Assembly (NCBI GenBank): GCA_902786815.1
Contig: CADADV010000014.1
Coordinates: 1-64,000 of the forward strand
DNA length: 64,000 nt
DNA from: an uncultured Eubacteriales bacterium
Lineage (GTDB): Bacteria > Bacillota > Clostridia > Peptostreptococcales > Anaerovoracaceae
Reading direction: 5' to 3'
In this document: positions 7,978 to 16,807 of the stretch, in pieces
How positions within the stretch are numbered: position 1 is the first letter of the stretch
Layout: each line of letters starts with the position of its first letter
The notes under the pieces: model-generated
What the model saw: the letters and a program-made list of their open reading frames with translations, nothing else
The model's database searches: none
Told to the model about the DNA's origin: nothing
Made by a program: the position numbers and the translations under genes

Positions 7978-8967
7978 ATGGCAATGGTCCGAAAAGAGAT
8001 CCCGATTCAGGAAGTTGGCAATATTCATATAGGACAGACAGAAGACCGCGAAGCGGCGACTGGATGCACTGTGCTCATATCGGAAGAAGGCATGTGTGCC
8101 GGACTGGACGTCAGAGGCGGCGGACCCGCGTCCAGAGACACGCATTTGCTGGATCCGCAGACCGCAGCGCAAACCATCCACGCGGTCCTGCTGGGCGGCG
8201 GCAGTGCTTTTGGTCTTGGTGCGGCAAGCGGCGTGATGCAGTATCTGGAGGAGCATGACATCGGTTTCGATGTGGGTGTTACGAAAGTGCCTTTGGTAGC
8301 CCAGTCGGATCTGTTTGATCTGACCGTAGGAAGATGCGATGTCCGGCCGCAGCCGGAAATGGGCTATGAAGCGGCCAGACTGGCAATGGAAGCGCCCAAT
8401 TACCGGGACGGCAATTACGGCGCCGGATGCGGCGCGTCAGTGGGGAAAATGGCCGGTATGGAATGCTGCATGAAGACAGGCATCGGAAGCTACGCGATCG
8501 AGATCGGATCCTTCCGGATCGGCGCGATCGTGGCGCTGAACGCTTTGGGCGACATCTATGACTGGAAGAACGGACAGAAGATCGCAGGACTCCTGACGGA
8601 AGACGGCAAAGGCTTCCGCGACACCGTGGAACTCATGTCGCAGAGTCTGGACGTCGTCGAAAACAAATTCACCGGCAATACGACGATCGGCGTCGTGGTC
8701 ACGAACGCGGCGTTCAACAAAACGCAGCTTTGCAAGATCGCAAGCATGGCGCACAACGGATACGCCCGGTCCATCCGGCCGGTCCATACCTCCGCAGACG
8801 GCGACAGCATCTATGCGGTCTCTGCCGGCAGCGAACCTGTCGATCAGGATCTGGTCGGAACACTTGCGGCGGACGTCATGAGCGAAGCGATCATCCGGGC
8901 GGCAGAGAGCGCCGAGGGCGCATACGGATTCCCGGCCATGCGCGATCTGGACTGGATACAGAAATAA
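7978..8967 (+). CDS. P1-family (DmpA-like, S58) aminopeptidase
   Basis: The 329-residue protein begins with VGNIHIGQTEDREAATGCTV and has LLGGGSAFGLGAASGVMQYL and the Gly/Ala-rich GNYGAGCGASVGK. The self-cleavage site is probably before the Thr in NTTIGVVVTNA (near residue 227), where DmpA-type enzymes have Ser and many anaerobe homologues have Thr. These Ntn-type hydrolases cut themselves into two chains and remove N-terminal residues from peptides or amides. Start at ATG 7978 after AAAGGAGCAGAC. There is no signal peptide, so it is cytosolic. The substrate is not predictable. Confidence 0.8.
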   Translation: MAMVRKEIPIQEVGNIHIGQTEDREAATGCTVLISEEGMCAGLDVRGGGPASRDTHLLDPQTAAQTIHAVLLGGGSAFGLGAASGVMQYLEEHDIGFDVGVTKVPLVAQSDLFDLTVGRCDVRPQPEMGYEAARLAMEAPNYRDGNYGAGCGASVGKMAGMECCMKTGIGSYAIEIGSFRIGAIVALNALGDIYDWKNGQKIAGLLTEDGKGFRDTVELMSQSLDVVENKFTGNTTIGVVVTNAAFNKTQLCKIASMAHNGYARSIRPVHTSADGDSIYAVSAGSEPVDQDLVGTLAADVMSEAIIRAAESAEGAYGFPAMRDLDWIQK

Positions 8968-8982
8968 ACAGAAAGAACAAGT

Positions 8983-9636
8983 ATGATTTCAATCAAAACA
9001 GCGAAAAAGTTAATAGCGATACTCATCAGCGTGCTGATGTGCTTTTGCATGTGCGCCTGCGGCGGAAGCGATGCGGTCGAAGAGACCGTAGAGATCACCA
9101 CACCTGCGGGAGGCGCGGCACAGGATACAGACGGGGATAAGGATCAGGACGAAGACGAGGACTCTGACGAGGACGAGGATTCTGACCAGGACGAAGACTC
9201 TGACGAAGACGAAGATTCCGACGAGGACGATGATTCCGACAGCGACGACGCTGATAATGATGCAGTGCAGTGGAGTCCTCAGGACAAGGAGAAAGACAAG
9301 GACAAATCCGACAAGCCTGATAAAGATGCAAAATCTCCATACAAAAAAATCTACAAAACCTGCGACAAAGAGATGAAAAAAGCGACCGAGAAGTATGTCG
9401 AGGAACTGAATGACAAGGCGAGTTCGATTTCGAAGAGCGAACTGTACGACGAGACGCAGGACAGGATCGACGGCCTGAAAAAAATCTATGACAAATACAA
9501 GGATCAGATGGTCGACACCATGCTCAAAAGCACTGAGGACGATGGTGAAGCCTACGAAAAGTATTTCGCGAAGATGACGGAAAAGTTTACGGAGTACACC
9601 CGTGAGATCACGGCTGCATACACGGATCAGTTCTAG
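8983..9636 (+). CDS. Lipoprotein with long Asp/Glu/Ser linker
   Basis: The 217-residue product has a basic N terminus, a hydrophobic helix and a lipobox ending CMCAC (lipidated Cys near residue 25). It then has a linker of about 45 residues made of near-repeating D-E-D-S units (about 9140-9260) and a Lys/Asp-rich stretch. The C-terminal part (from about 9330) is helical and charged, with KKIYKTCDKEMKKATEKYVEEL, probably a coiled coil. I do not recognise the C-terminal domain. The linker DNA is a low-complexity repeat prone to length change. It lies 15 bases after the peptidase gene, with no strong ribosome site. Confidence 0.65.
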   Translation: MISIKTAKKLIAILISVLMCFCMCACGGSDAVEETVEITTPAGGAAQDTDGDKDQDEDEDSDEDEDSDQDEDSDEDEDSDEDDDSDSDDADNDAVQWSPQDKEKDKDKSDKPDKDAKSPYKKIYKTCDKEMKKATEKYVEELNDKASSISKSELYDETQDRIDGLKKIYDKYKDQMVDTMLKSTEDDGEAYEKYFAKMTEKFTEYTREITAAYTDQF

Positions 9637-9658
9637 CAGTTGTCAACCGAAAACAGAA

Positions 9659-10927
9659 TCAGTATTCTATTTCGCCGCCCAGTGCGGCGAAATCTTTGTA
9701 GAAATCCGGATAGGATTTGGTCACTGCGATCGGGTTCGTCAGGTAGATGGGCTCCCGGCAAAGGCAGGACGCGATAGCTGCGGCCATGGCGACACGATGA
9801 TCTCCGAAGCTGTCGACAGTACCGCCTTCGAGGAAGGCCTTGCCTGTGAAGGAGAGCCAATCCCCTCCGTAAGAGATATCTGCATCAAGATTATACAGTA
9901 CAGAATAGATCGCCTTCAGGCGATTTGATTCCTTAAACTGCAGCCGCTGGGCGTGGGTGATCATGGACGTGCCTTCAGCGAAGGACATGAGCACAGCAAG
10001 GACCGGCGTTAGATCAGGGATCTGCGTGACATCGGTTTCCGTGCCTTTCAGGATGGACGCGCGTGAGCGGATCGAGACCGTACCGTCCACCTGCGGCTGA
10101 AAGTCAAGATCGGCACCCATCTGCGCCATAACATTTACGATTTCTTTATCCCACTGGCAGGACTCCATACGGAGTCCTGTTACTGTTATGTCTCCGGACA
10201 GGCTGCCCGCTGCAAGCCAGAACGCCGCGTTCGACCAGTCGCCGTCAAGGGAAAGCCCGGGCTTTTCATGGTAAACTTGATCTCCGGGGATCGTGTATTT
10301 CAGGAATCCGCCTTCCGTGCAGGAAACCTCGATCTCGATGCCGAAGTCGTGCAGGACATCCAGCGTCATCTCCACGTAGCCTGCTGATTCGAGTTCTGTG
10401 GTGAGGGTCAGGGTGCTGTCTCCTTCGAGCAGCGGCAGGGCAAGCAGCAGTCCTGTGATGAACTGCGAGCTGACATTTCCGGCGATCACATAGTCGCCGG
10501 CTTCAAGCCTGCCGTTTACTGTGCAGATCTCTTTGAAGCGGTCGGTGTTCTTGGGATTGCCCATGCGGAACCGGCATCCGTGACGCTCCATTTCTTCCTT
10601 CAGCGGTGAAATCGGCCGGTCGGGCAGACGCCCGGTTCCCAGGAAGGTCGCGCTGCTTTTGAGCGCCATGACGACAGGCAGCAAAAAGCGCAGGGTAGAG
10701 CCGCTCTCCCCGCATTCCAGATACGGCGTGTTTTTCCCCAGTTGGGAAAGACACGCGATCGTCGCTTCGATATCATCGGAGAACGCCGGGATCTCTACGC
10801 GGTCTTTGCGCGGGTTTCCCTGCAGCTCCGCAAGCTTTCTGGCGATGAGGAGTCTGTGGGCGTGCGATTTGGAAGGCATGGCTTCGATCGTGCCCGACAG
10901 TATGCGAGGTGTGATTTTCATTTTCAT
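9659..10927 (-). CDS. aroA: 3-phosphoshikimate 1-carboxyvinyltransferase (EPSP synthase)
   Basis: The 422-residue enzyme joins shikimate-3-phosphate and phosphoenolpyruvate in the shikimate pathway to aromatic amino acids. Visible motifs are MPSKSHAHRLLIA at the N terminus (substrate lysine), GESGSTLRFLLP, GRLPDRPISPL, NVSSQFITGLLLALP, LDGDWSNAAFWLAAG, FKESNRLKAI and DSFGDHRVAMAAAI near the C terminus. The start is ATG 10927, preceded by GGGAGGTAAC; 14 further in-frame codons upstream lack a site. It converges with the acidic lipoprotein gene, leaving only 22 bases. It is the only aro gene in the window, so the pathway is split. Confidence 0.93.
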   Translation of the reverse strand: MKMKITPRILSGTIEAMPSKSHAHRLLIARKLAELQGNPRKDRVEIPAFSDDIEATIACLSQLGKNTPYLECGESGSTLRFLLPVVMALKSSATFLGTGRLPDRPISPLKEEMERHGCRFRMGNPKNTDRFKEICTVNGRLEAGDYVIAGNVSSQFITGLLLALPLLEGDSTLTLTTELESAGYVEMTLDVLHDFGIEIEVSCTEGGFLKYTIPGDQVYHEKPGLSLDGDWSNAAFWLAAGSLSGDITVTGLRMESCQWDKEIVNVMAQMGADLDFQPQVDGTVSIRSRASILKGTETDVTQIPDLTPVLAVLMSFAEGTSMITHAQRLQFKESNRLKAIYSVLYNLDADISYGGDWLSFTGKAFLEGGTVDSFGDHRVAMAAAIASCLCREPIYLTNPIAVTKSYPDFYKDFAALGGEIEY

Positions 10928-10967
10928 GATGTTACCTCCCTTCAGCGCGTTTTCGCTTCCTGAATGC

Positions 10968-11017
10968 ATTATACATCAAAAAATGATCGAGTGGAAACGT
11001 TCCGTTCCGTGTATAAT
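10968..11017. promoter_or_regulatory. Divergent promoter region between aroA and NUDIX gene
   Basis: Two TATAAT boxes point outward: reverse strand 10973-10968 toward aroA, and forward strand 11012-11017 toward the NUDIX gene. The -35 regions are weak (TTCCAC at 17 bases for aroA; none clear for the other). Confidence 0.5.
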
Positions 11018-11042
11018 AGAAAGTGATGCAGGAGGAAATAAA

Positions 11043-11519
11043 ATGAAACGGGCAACCTTATGTTACATCCGCCGCCGTGCAGGGGAAGGGAAACGAGAGT
11101 ACCTGATGCTCTACCGGAACAAGAAGAAAGATGATCCGAACGAAGGCAAGTGGATCGGCGTCGGGGGAAAGTTCGAGCCGGGAGAGACGCCGGACGAATG
11201 CATGCTGCGGGAGGTCCGGGAAGAGACCGGGCTAACGCCTGCGTCCTATCATTTCTGCGGCGTGATCCATTTCATTTCTGACACCTGGGAGGATGAGGAC
11301 ATGTATCTCTACCGTGCGGAAGTCTGCGGCGCGCAGACTGAAACACTTCCCGCCTGCAGCGAGGGACAGCTGCGCTGGGTCCCCGAAGGGGAGCTGATGG
11401 ATCTTCCCATGTGGGAAGGAGACAGGCTGTTTCTGAAACCGCTCCTCGAAGGCGCGGACGAAATCAGCATGACACTGCAATACGAAGGCGACACCCTGGT
11501 ACGTGCAGAGCAGCAATAA
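11043..11519 (+). CDS. NUDIX hydrolase (8-oxo-dGTP diphosphatase-like)
   Basis: The 158-residue product has a full NUDIX box, GGKFEPGETPDECMLREV followed by REETGL (residues about 41-64). The glutamates that bind metal are all present. Similar proteins named MutT/YtkD hydrolyse 8-oxo-dGTP or other nucleoside diphosphate derivatives. The DEDMYLYRAEVC segment and terminal W..EGDRLFLKPLLEG are typical of the 8-oxo-dGTP group. The start at 11043 follows GCAGGAGGAAATAAA; the frame is open far upstream but overlaps aroA, so that extension is rejected. A small lipoprotein gene starts 13 bases downstream. Confidence 0.85.
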   Translation: MKRATLCYIRRRAGEGKREYLMLYRNKKKDDPNEGKWIGVGGKFEPGETPDECMLREVREETGLTPASYHFCGVIHFISDTWEDEDMYLYRAEVCGAQTETLPACSEGQLRWVPEGELMDLPMWEGDRLFLKPLLEGADEISMTLQYEGDTLVRAEQQ

Positions 11520-11532
11520 ACAGGAGGAAACG

Positions 11533-11892
11533 ATGAAACAGAAAACAACTTCAGCATGGTTCATTACAGGTTTGATCATCTGCGTCATGATGCTGTTTGG
11601 AATGGCAGGATGCGGATCATCCGGCGGGGAGCAGACGACAGAGGAGACGACGGCAGAAGCAACCGTCGAAGAAGCAACGGAGGCCTCAGCGGACGAGATG
11701 CTCACCGAAAGTGAAGCGCTGGAAAACGCGCTCGATGTTGAGGGCCTGTATGTAGATGATGTCGATGACATAAGCGTGCAGCTCAATACTGACGACGGAG
11801 CAACGGAGTATGATATCGCGTACCAGTATGAGGGCGTACACTATGAGTACGCCGTCGATGCATATACCGGCGACGTCTATGAATACGAGTAA
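11533..11892 (+). CDS. Small lipoprotein with PepSY-like domain
   Basis: The 119-residue product has a signal peptide with lipobox GMAGC (Cys27), a Thr/Glu-rich linker and a C-terminal domain of about 60 residues. That domain contains the helix SEALENAL and a beta part ending YEYAVDAYTGDVYEYE, matching the PepSY pattern (D..TG.v). PepSY lipoproteins are extracellular and often thought to inhibit proteases. ATG 11533 follows CAGGAGGAAACG. It is likely co-transcribed with the NUDIX gene. It ends 8 bases from the converging DUF1847 gene. Confidence 0.7.
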   Translation: MKQKTTSAWFITGLIICVMMLFGMAGCGSSGGEQTTEETTAEATVEEATEASADEMLTESEALENALDVEGLYVDDVDDISVQLNTDDGATEYDIAYQYEGVHYEYAVDAYTGDVYEYE

Positions 11893-11900
11893 GCAACAGA

Positions 11901-12575
11901 CTACTTCAGAAGCTTGCTGTAGTAACCGTCCGCCTGGTACAGCGCAGCGGCAGGATTGTGGCCGAGGACCCGGTCCTTTGTCACGAGCGTCGTGCAGAGC
12001 GCATCCGAATATTTGTAAAAGAGGCTGTCATGGCCCACGCAAAGACCGATCACGATATTTAGATCGGTCTTTTGTTCGTTCAGAAGCTTCGCCTGCAGGA
12101 TCGGGTTGCAGATGTGCGGGCCGAGGGTTTCCTGAACAGGATCGAGACCGATGGAGGTCTTGCTGACCGCACCCACTTTACAGGCGACTCCGTACACCTC
12201 GAAGCCGCGGTGCCGGAAGATCTTCGCAGCAGTCCGTGCCTCGCGCAAAAGCCCCACGCAGGTGGCGATGCCCAGTTTATGCGCGCCGATCTTGTCAGCG
12301 AACTCGCAGATCTCCTCCACGCGGGTGAGTTTGCAGTAGTTCTCGAACTCAACAGCCGCGGATGCTTTTGCGATAAGACTGTCTTCGGGGTCGTTGAGGT
12401 ATCGGTCCACCGCTTCCGCGCAGAGTTCGGACCCTGGACCGCCTTCGAGAATAGCGGCAGTCAGGCAGAAGTCGGGGAACGTCCCGTGCTTGCCGTCACA
12501 TGCCCCGGACGCGCAGTCGATGCAGCTGCGGCACAGGTCGGAGCAGACCGTTTCGTTTCTGTTTTCGTCGTTCAT
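11901..12575 (-). CDS. DUF1847 protein
   Basis: The 224-residue cytosolic protein has the cysteine-rich start C..LCRSCIDCASGAC found in DUF1847 members, then HGTFPDFC, a central EEICEFADKIGAHKLGIATC, GFEVYGVACKVG, and C-terminal CNPILQAKLLN and CVGHDSLFYKYSDALCTTL. At least 12 cysteines suggest metal or iron-sulfur binding. The function is unknown; the family is common in anaerobes. ATG 12575 follows CGGAGGCACC on the reverse strand. The gene is divergent from the HtrA gene; the 165-base gap holds A+T-rich sequence that may carry both promoters. Confidence 0.8.
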   Translation of the reverse strand: MNDENRNETVCSDLCRSCIDCASGACDGKHGTFPDFCLTAAILEGGPGSELCAEAVDRYLNDPEDSLIAKASAAVEFENYCKLTRVEEICEFADKIGAHKLGIATCVGLLREARTAAKIFRHRGFEVYGVACKVGAVSKTSIGLDPVQETLGPHICNPILQAKLLNEQKTDLNIVIGLCVGHDSLFYKYSDALCTTLVTKDRVLGHNPAAALYQADGYYSKLLK

Positions 12576-12706
12576 CAGGTGCCTCCGTTACAATACAGAC
12601 TTAACAATATATTAATACAACTTCAACACAAAACCAACATATTCAAGTGCTATAGTATGCTCAAAGAGGTATTAAAATAGAAGACCCGGGAAATAGCAGA
12701 CTGTGC

Positions 12707-12740
12707 TAAGAGGCACAGGCAGTTAAGAGGTACAGACAGT
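12707..12740 (+). repeat. 17-bp tandem duplication directly before htrA start
   Basis: Two adjacent 17-base copies (12707-12723 and 12724-12740) agree at 15 positions (TAAGAGGCACAGGCAGT / TAAGAGGTACAGACAGT). The second copy carries the only candidate ribosome site (AAGAGG) and touches the ATG at 12741. Confidence 0.75.
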
Positions 12741-14498
12741 ATGGAAGAAAACAATAACGAAAACAGAACAGATTATGAACCGAACTTCATCCTGAAGGAT
12801 CCGGAACCGATCGCGGAGAACCCGTCCTTTGTGACAGCGGATACGATCCAGGACGACGGGCTGAGCGACATTTTCAGCGAGGAAGAACTCCGCGGGGCCG
12901 GCATCAATGTCGAGGAGGTCCTCGGCAAGGACGTTCAGGAAGAACAAAGCGGTGCGCAGGCATACGGCGGAGAAGATCCGTTCGCCAAAAGCGAGCAGCC
13001 GCAGACGCCGACAGAAGAGGAAGGACGCTATAGAGATCCGCGCGAAAACTTCAGGCCGGGTGCGGGAGCAGCCGGAGCCGCTGCTGAAGCGGGAGCCTCA
13101 GCGAGATGGTCCGGAGGCAGAGCAAGAGCGGAAGGAGGGAACTTCTTCTCACAGGGCGTTTCGGGAGCAGCCGGCGGCGCGGCAAAGGCAGCCGGTGCAG
13201 CCAGTGCAGCCAGCAAAAACATTGGCGACATCAAACGCAAAATCAAGAAAACACGCAAGCCGTCAAAGCCTGTGACAATGAGCAGAAAGGCGCTTGGATT
13301 GCTGATTGCTTCCTGCATGGCGATCTCCTGCGTGTTCGGCATCGGCGGCGGATACATCGGAAGCCATATGGAAAGCAGCCCGACCGCGAACACCGCGGCG
13401 ACAGAAACGGCTGACGTGGCAGACAGCGCAGGTGAAGTGGAGTCGGCAGGATTCAATCTGCAGAGCGCAACAGGCAGCAACATGACGATCCAGGAGATTA
13501 CGAAGACTGCACAGAAGAGCGTCGTAGAGATCCGGACAGAAGGCATGGTAAGCGACAGCTGGATGCAGCAGTATGTTACTGAGGGCGCGGGAAGCGGCGT
13601 CATCATCAGCAAAGACGGCTACATCATGACGAACAACCACGTCATCGACGGCGCGAACAAGATCACCGTTACGACGAGCGATAAACACTCCTATGAAGCG
13701 ACGCTGGTCGGGACCGATCAGACGAACGACGTGGCCGTGCTCAAGATCAAAGCCACAGGACTGACGCCTGCCGTATACGGCAACAGCGACCAGCTCCAGG
13801 TCGGAGACATGGCCGTTGCCATCGGCAATCCGCTGGGAGAACTGGGCGGAACAGTCACAGCAGGAATCATCAGCGCGACAGACCGTGAGCTTGCCATCGA
13901 CGGCAAGACCATGAAGCTTCTGCAGACGGACAGCTCCATTAACCCGGGCAACTCCGGCGGCGGACTCTTCAACGGAGACGGTCAGCTCATCGGCCTGGTA
14001 GTTGCGAAATCTGCAGGCTCCGATGTAGAGGGACTTGGCTTCGCCATCCCGATCAATACGGCGGCCAGCGTAGCGCATCAGCTGATGGATAAGGGTTATG
14101 TCAGCGGCCAGCCGTGGACGGGCATGACCTATACAGAAGGCAGCAGCGGACTGGACTTCCTGTTCGGCGGCGAGTCCGGCGGAACAGTCTATATCTATTC
14201 CGTTGACACCAAGGTGGCCAAAGCAGCCGGGTTTAAGGCAGGAGATGTTGTCTTTGCGATAGACGATCACCAGATCACATCCATAGACGATCTGACATCT
14301 GTCATCTCCTCTCACAAGGTCGGCGATAAGCTGAAATATACCATCGTCCGTGACGGCGAGACGAAAGACCTGACGATCACACTGCAGGAAAAGACGAAGG
14401 AGCAGATCCAGCAGCAGAACAGCCAGAACCAGCAGCAGGACAACCAGGATCAGCAGCAGATGCCTGGACTTGAAGACTGGATGGGTGAGGACAACTAA
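12741..14498 (+). CDS. htrA: HtrA/DegP-type membrane serine protease (S1C) with PDZ domain
   Basis: The 585-residue protein has a long polar cytoplasmic part (about 1-175, rich in Glu then Ala/Gly), one membrane helix near 190-210, and a trypsin-like domain with His300 (TNNHVIDG), Asp330 (TNDVAVLKI) and Ser405 (NPGNSGGGL). A PDZ domain follows (about 470-555), then a Gln/Asn-rich tail. It faces outward and degrades misfolded exported proteins. It is longer than usual at the N terminus because of the disordered Ala/Gly/Glu-rich stretch. A terminator follows. The start at 12741 has only a weak ribosome site inside a tandem duplication. Confidence 0.92.
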   Translation: MEENNNENRTDYEPNFILKDPEPIAENPSFVTADTIQDDGLSDIFSEEELRGAGINVEEVLGKDVQEEQSGAQAYGGEDPFAKSEQPQTPTEEEGRYRDPRENFRPGAGAAGAAAEAGASARWSGGRARAEGGNFFSQGVSGAAGGAAKAAGAASAASKNIGDIKRKIKKTRKPSKPVTMSRKALGLLIASCMAISCVFGIGGGYIGSHMESSPTANTAATETADVADSAGEVESAGFNLQSATGSNMTIQEITKTAQKSVVEIRTEGMVSDSWMQQYVTEGAGSGVIISKDGYIMTNNHVIDGANKITVTTSDKHSYEATLVGTDQTNDVAVLKIKATGLTPAVYGNSDQLQVGDMAVAIGNPLGELGGTVTAGIISATDRELAIDGKTMKLLQTDSSINPGNSGGGLFNGDGQLIGLVVAKSAGSDVEGLGFAIPINTAASVAHQLMDKGYVSGQPWTGMTYTEGSSGLDFLFGGESGGTVYIYSVDTKVAKAAGFKAGDVVFAIDDHQITSIDDLTSVISSHKVGDKLKYTIVRDGETKDLTITLQEKTKEQIQQQNSQNQQQDNQDQQQMPGLEDWMGEDN

Positions 14499-14516
14499 AA
14501 TACGAATGCAGGCGAT

Positions 14517-14551
14517 ACCGGGGAACATCGAAAGATGCGCCCCGGTTTTTT
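14517..14551 (+). terminator. Rho-independent terminator after htrA
   Basis: ACCGGGG ... CCCCGGT stem around a 16-base interior (14517-14546), then TTTTTT. Confidence 0.85.
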
Positions 14552-14581
14552 CATTTCACGCGCCCAAAGCGCCGGGAAATA

Positions 14582-14590
14582 TGGTACAAT
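14582..14590 (+). promoter_or_regulatory. Extended -10 promoter before DUF1934 gene
   Basis: TGGTACAAT fits TGnTAnAAT. No -35 is visible. The start codon lies 50 bases downstream. Confidence 0.45.
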
Positions 14591-14639
14591 AAAAAAGTTA
14601 TAAACAGGGGAAACGCGAAAGCGAAAAAGGAGGGACAGA

Positions 14640-15077
14640 GTGAACGCGAAAGATGTACTGATCAAGATCAAAAGCAGCCAGATGAGCAAGGAAGCCGGTG
14701 AGGAAGAAATGGAATTCATCACCGAGGCCAAGCTGTACAGGCGCAATAATACAACTTACCTTCTCTACGAGGAAAGCGAGTTCAGCGGCATCCCCGGATG
14801 CAGGACCAGGCTCCGTCTCAGGGAGAAGGATGTTCAGATGAAACGGTTCGGCGACGGGGCAGGCATGGGCAACGAATTGGTGTTTGAGAAGGGAAAGCGC
14901 AACGTAGGCTTCTACGACACGCCTTTCGGACCGATCGAGATCGAGATCCTGACGACCTCGCTCAGCAGCACCGTTTCAGAAGAAGGCTGCGGGGAACTGG
15001 AGATCGACTACGAAGTCAGCCTCAAAGGACTGCTCGAAGGCAGGAACCGCATCAACATCACCGTCATGCAGCAATAA
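14640..15077 (+). CDS. DUF1934 (calycin-like) protein
   Basis: The 145-residue protein begins at GTG 14640, six bases after AAAAAGGAGGG. It has the DUF1934 pattern: VLIKIKSSQ, EFITEAKLYRRNNTTYLLYEESE, then F..G....NELVFEKGKRNVGFYDTPFGPIEIEI and a terminal ELEIDYEVSLKG. The family forms a small lipocalin-like beta barrel in Firmicutes; its ligand is unknown. In this genome it stands between htrA and a DUF1846 gene. Confidence 0.85.
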   Translation: MNAKDVLIKIKSSQMSKEAGEEEMEFITEAKLYRRNNTTYLLYEESEFSGIPGCRTRLRLREKDVQMKRFGDGAGMGNELVFEKGKRNVGFYDTPFGPIEIEILTTSLSSTVSEEGCGELEIDYEVSLKGLLEGRNRINITVMQQ

Positions 15078-15197
15078 TGCAAAGGCTCCCCGGCCGTGTC
15101 AGACACTGCCATGACGGGTTCTTACTATGTTAAAAATAGATTTTATATATACGACTGTGCAGGATAACTGCACAGAACAGGAAGGGAAGTGATCAAC

Positions 15198-16715
15198 ATG
15201 CGGAAGATTGGTTTCAGTGCGGAAAAGTATATCGAGGAGCAGTCGAAGTACATCCTCGAACGGATCCAGCAGGGCGGAGGCGACCGGCTCTATCTGGAAT
15301 TCGGCGGCAAGCTGGTGCAGGACAAGCACGCCATGCGGGTGCTGCCGGGATTTGACGAAAACGCCAAGATAAAGCTTTTGCAGAAGATGAAGGACCAGGC
15401 GGAGATCATCATCTGCGTCTATTCCGGAGACATTACGACGAACAAGACGAGAGCGGATTTCGGGATCACTTACGATCTGGAAGTGCTCCGCCTGATCGAT
15501 ATGTTCCGGAAGTACGACCTTCAGATCAACAGCGTCGTCGTCACAAGATACGAAGAGGATTCTCCCGCCGTGGTCAAGTTCATCAACAAACTGGAGCAGC
15601 GCGGGATCAAAACCTATAAACACCGTTTCACCAAAGGCTACCCGACCGATGTGGACACCATCGTAAGCGATGAGGGCTACGGCGCCAATCCGTATATCGA
15701 AGTGACGAAGCCGCTGATCGTCGTAACGGGACCGGGCGGCGGAAGCGGCAAGCTGGCGACAAGTCTGTCCCAGCTCTACCACGAGTACACCCGCGGACGC
15801 AAAGCCAGATACGCCAAGTTCGAGACTTTCCCGATCTGGAACCTGCCGCTCAAGCATCCGGTGAACGTGGCCTATGAAGCGGCTACTGCGGATCTGAAGG
15901 ACGTGAACATGATCGACTCCTTCCATCTGGAAGCCTACGGCGAAAAGGCTGTGAACTACAACCGCGATCTGGAGGCGTTCCCTGTCGTGAAGAGAATCAT
16001 CGAGAGGATCACCGGCGCGGAAGCGGAATACAAATCGCCGACGGACATGGGCGTGAACAGAGCGGGCTTCGGGATCATTGACGACGATGTCTGCCGGGAA
16101 GCGGCCTGTCAGGAGATCATCAGAAGATATATCATCGCGGAATGCGATTTCAAGAAAGGCAGGATCGGAGCGGATACACTGGAGCGGCAGAAACTGCTGA
16201 TGGATGAAATGGACCTTAAGGTCGAGGACCGTCCGGTCGTTCTCCCGGCGCGGGAGTTTGCCGAAAAGAAACGTCAGCAAAACGCGCGCTATGCCAATGT
16301 GGTCGCCGTAGCGATGGAACTTGACGACGGCACGGTCATCACCGGACGCAGTTCGAGGCGCATGGTGGCAGCAGCTGCAGCCATCCTGAACGCAGCCAAA
16401 TACATGAGCGGCATCGCCGATGAGATCCATCTCATCTCCCCGAACATCCTCGAGCGGATCCAGAACCTGAAGACAGAGCTTCTGCAGGCGGACAAGTCTT
16501 CCCTGAACTGTGAGGAGGTCCTGACCGCGCTCACCATCTCCGCTACGACAAACCCGACGGCGGAGGCAGCGCTCAACAAGATCGGCGAGCTCAGAGGATG
16601 CATGGCGCACTGCACCGCCATCCTCAGTGACAAGGACGAGAAGACTCTCAAGGGTCTGGGCATCGATGTGACCAGCGATCCGGAGTATGTCACGAACAAC
16701 CTGTACTATAGCTAG
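15198..16715 (+). CDS. DUF1846 protein
   Basis: The 505-residue protein matches the DUF1846 family in full length: [18 protein letters not shown] at the start, [15 protein letters not shown], an ATP/NTP-like loop [13 protein letters not shown] near residue 176, [13 protein letters not shown], a cysteine-containing [17 protein letters not shown] and a C-terminal block with INKIGELRG-type sequence. Members are cytosolic with an unproven, possibly nucleotide-linked enzymatic role. ATG 15198 is chosen because GGAAGGGA is 9 bases upstream; a GTG at 15189 is too close to that site. A 13-bp tandem repeat begins inside its stop codon. Confidence 0.9.
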   Translation: MRKIGFSAEKYIEEQSKYILERIQQGGGDRLYLEFGGKLVQDKHAMRVLPGFDENAKIKLLQKMKDQAEIIICVYSGDITTNKTRADFGITYDLEVLRLIDMFRKYDLQINSVVVTRYEEDSPAVVKFINKLEQRGIKTYKHRFTKGYPTDVDTIVSDEGYGANPYIEVTKPLIVVTGPGGGSGKLATSLSQLYHEYTRGRKARYAKFETFPIWNLPLKHPVNVAYEAATADLKDVNMIDSFHLEAYGEKAVNYNRDLEAFPVVKRIIERITGAEAEYKSPTDMGVNRAGFGIIDDDVCREAACQEIIRRYIIAECDFKKGRIGADTLERQKLLMDEMDLKVEDRPVVLPAREFAEKKRQQNARYANVVAVAMELDDGTVITGRSSRRMVAAAAAILNAAKYMSGIADEIHLISPNILERIQNLKTELLQADKSSLNCEEVLTALTISATTNPTAEAALNKIGELRGCMAHCTAILSDKDEKTLKGLGIDVTSDPEYVTNNLYYS

Positions 16716-16739
16716 AATCAAAGCGTAGAATCAAAGCGT
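16714..16739 (+). repeat. 13-bp exact tandem repeat over the stop codon
   Basis: AGAATCAAAGCGT occurs at 16714-16726 and again at 16727-16739. The first copy begins inside the TAG stop of the DUF1846 gene. Confidence 0.9.
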
Positions 16740-16807
16740 TAATAATGGAGGCGCAGCAGAATGCGGCGCCGGATCAGGAAAGAATAGATCAAGAAAGGAT
16801 AGAGTGT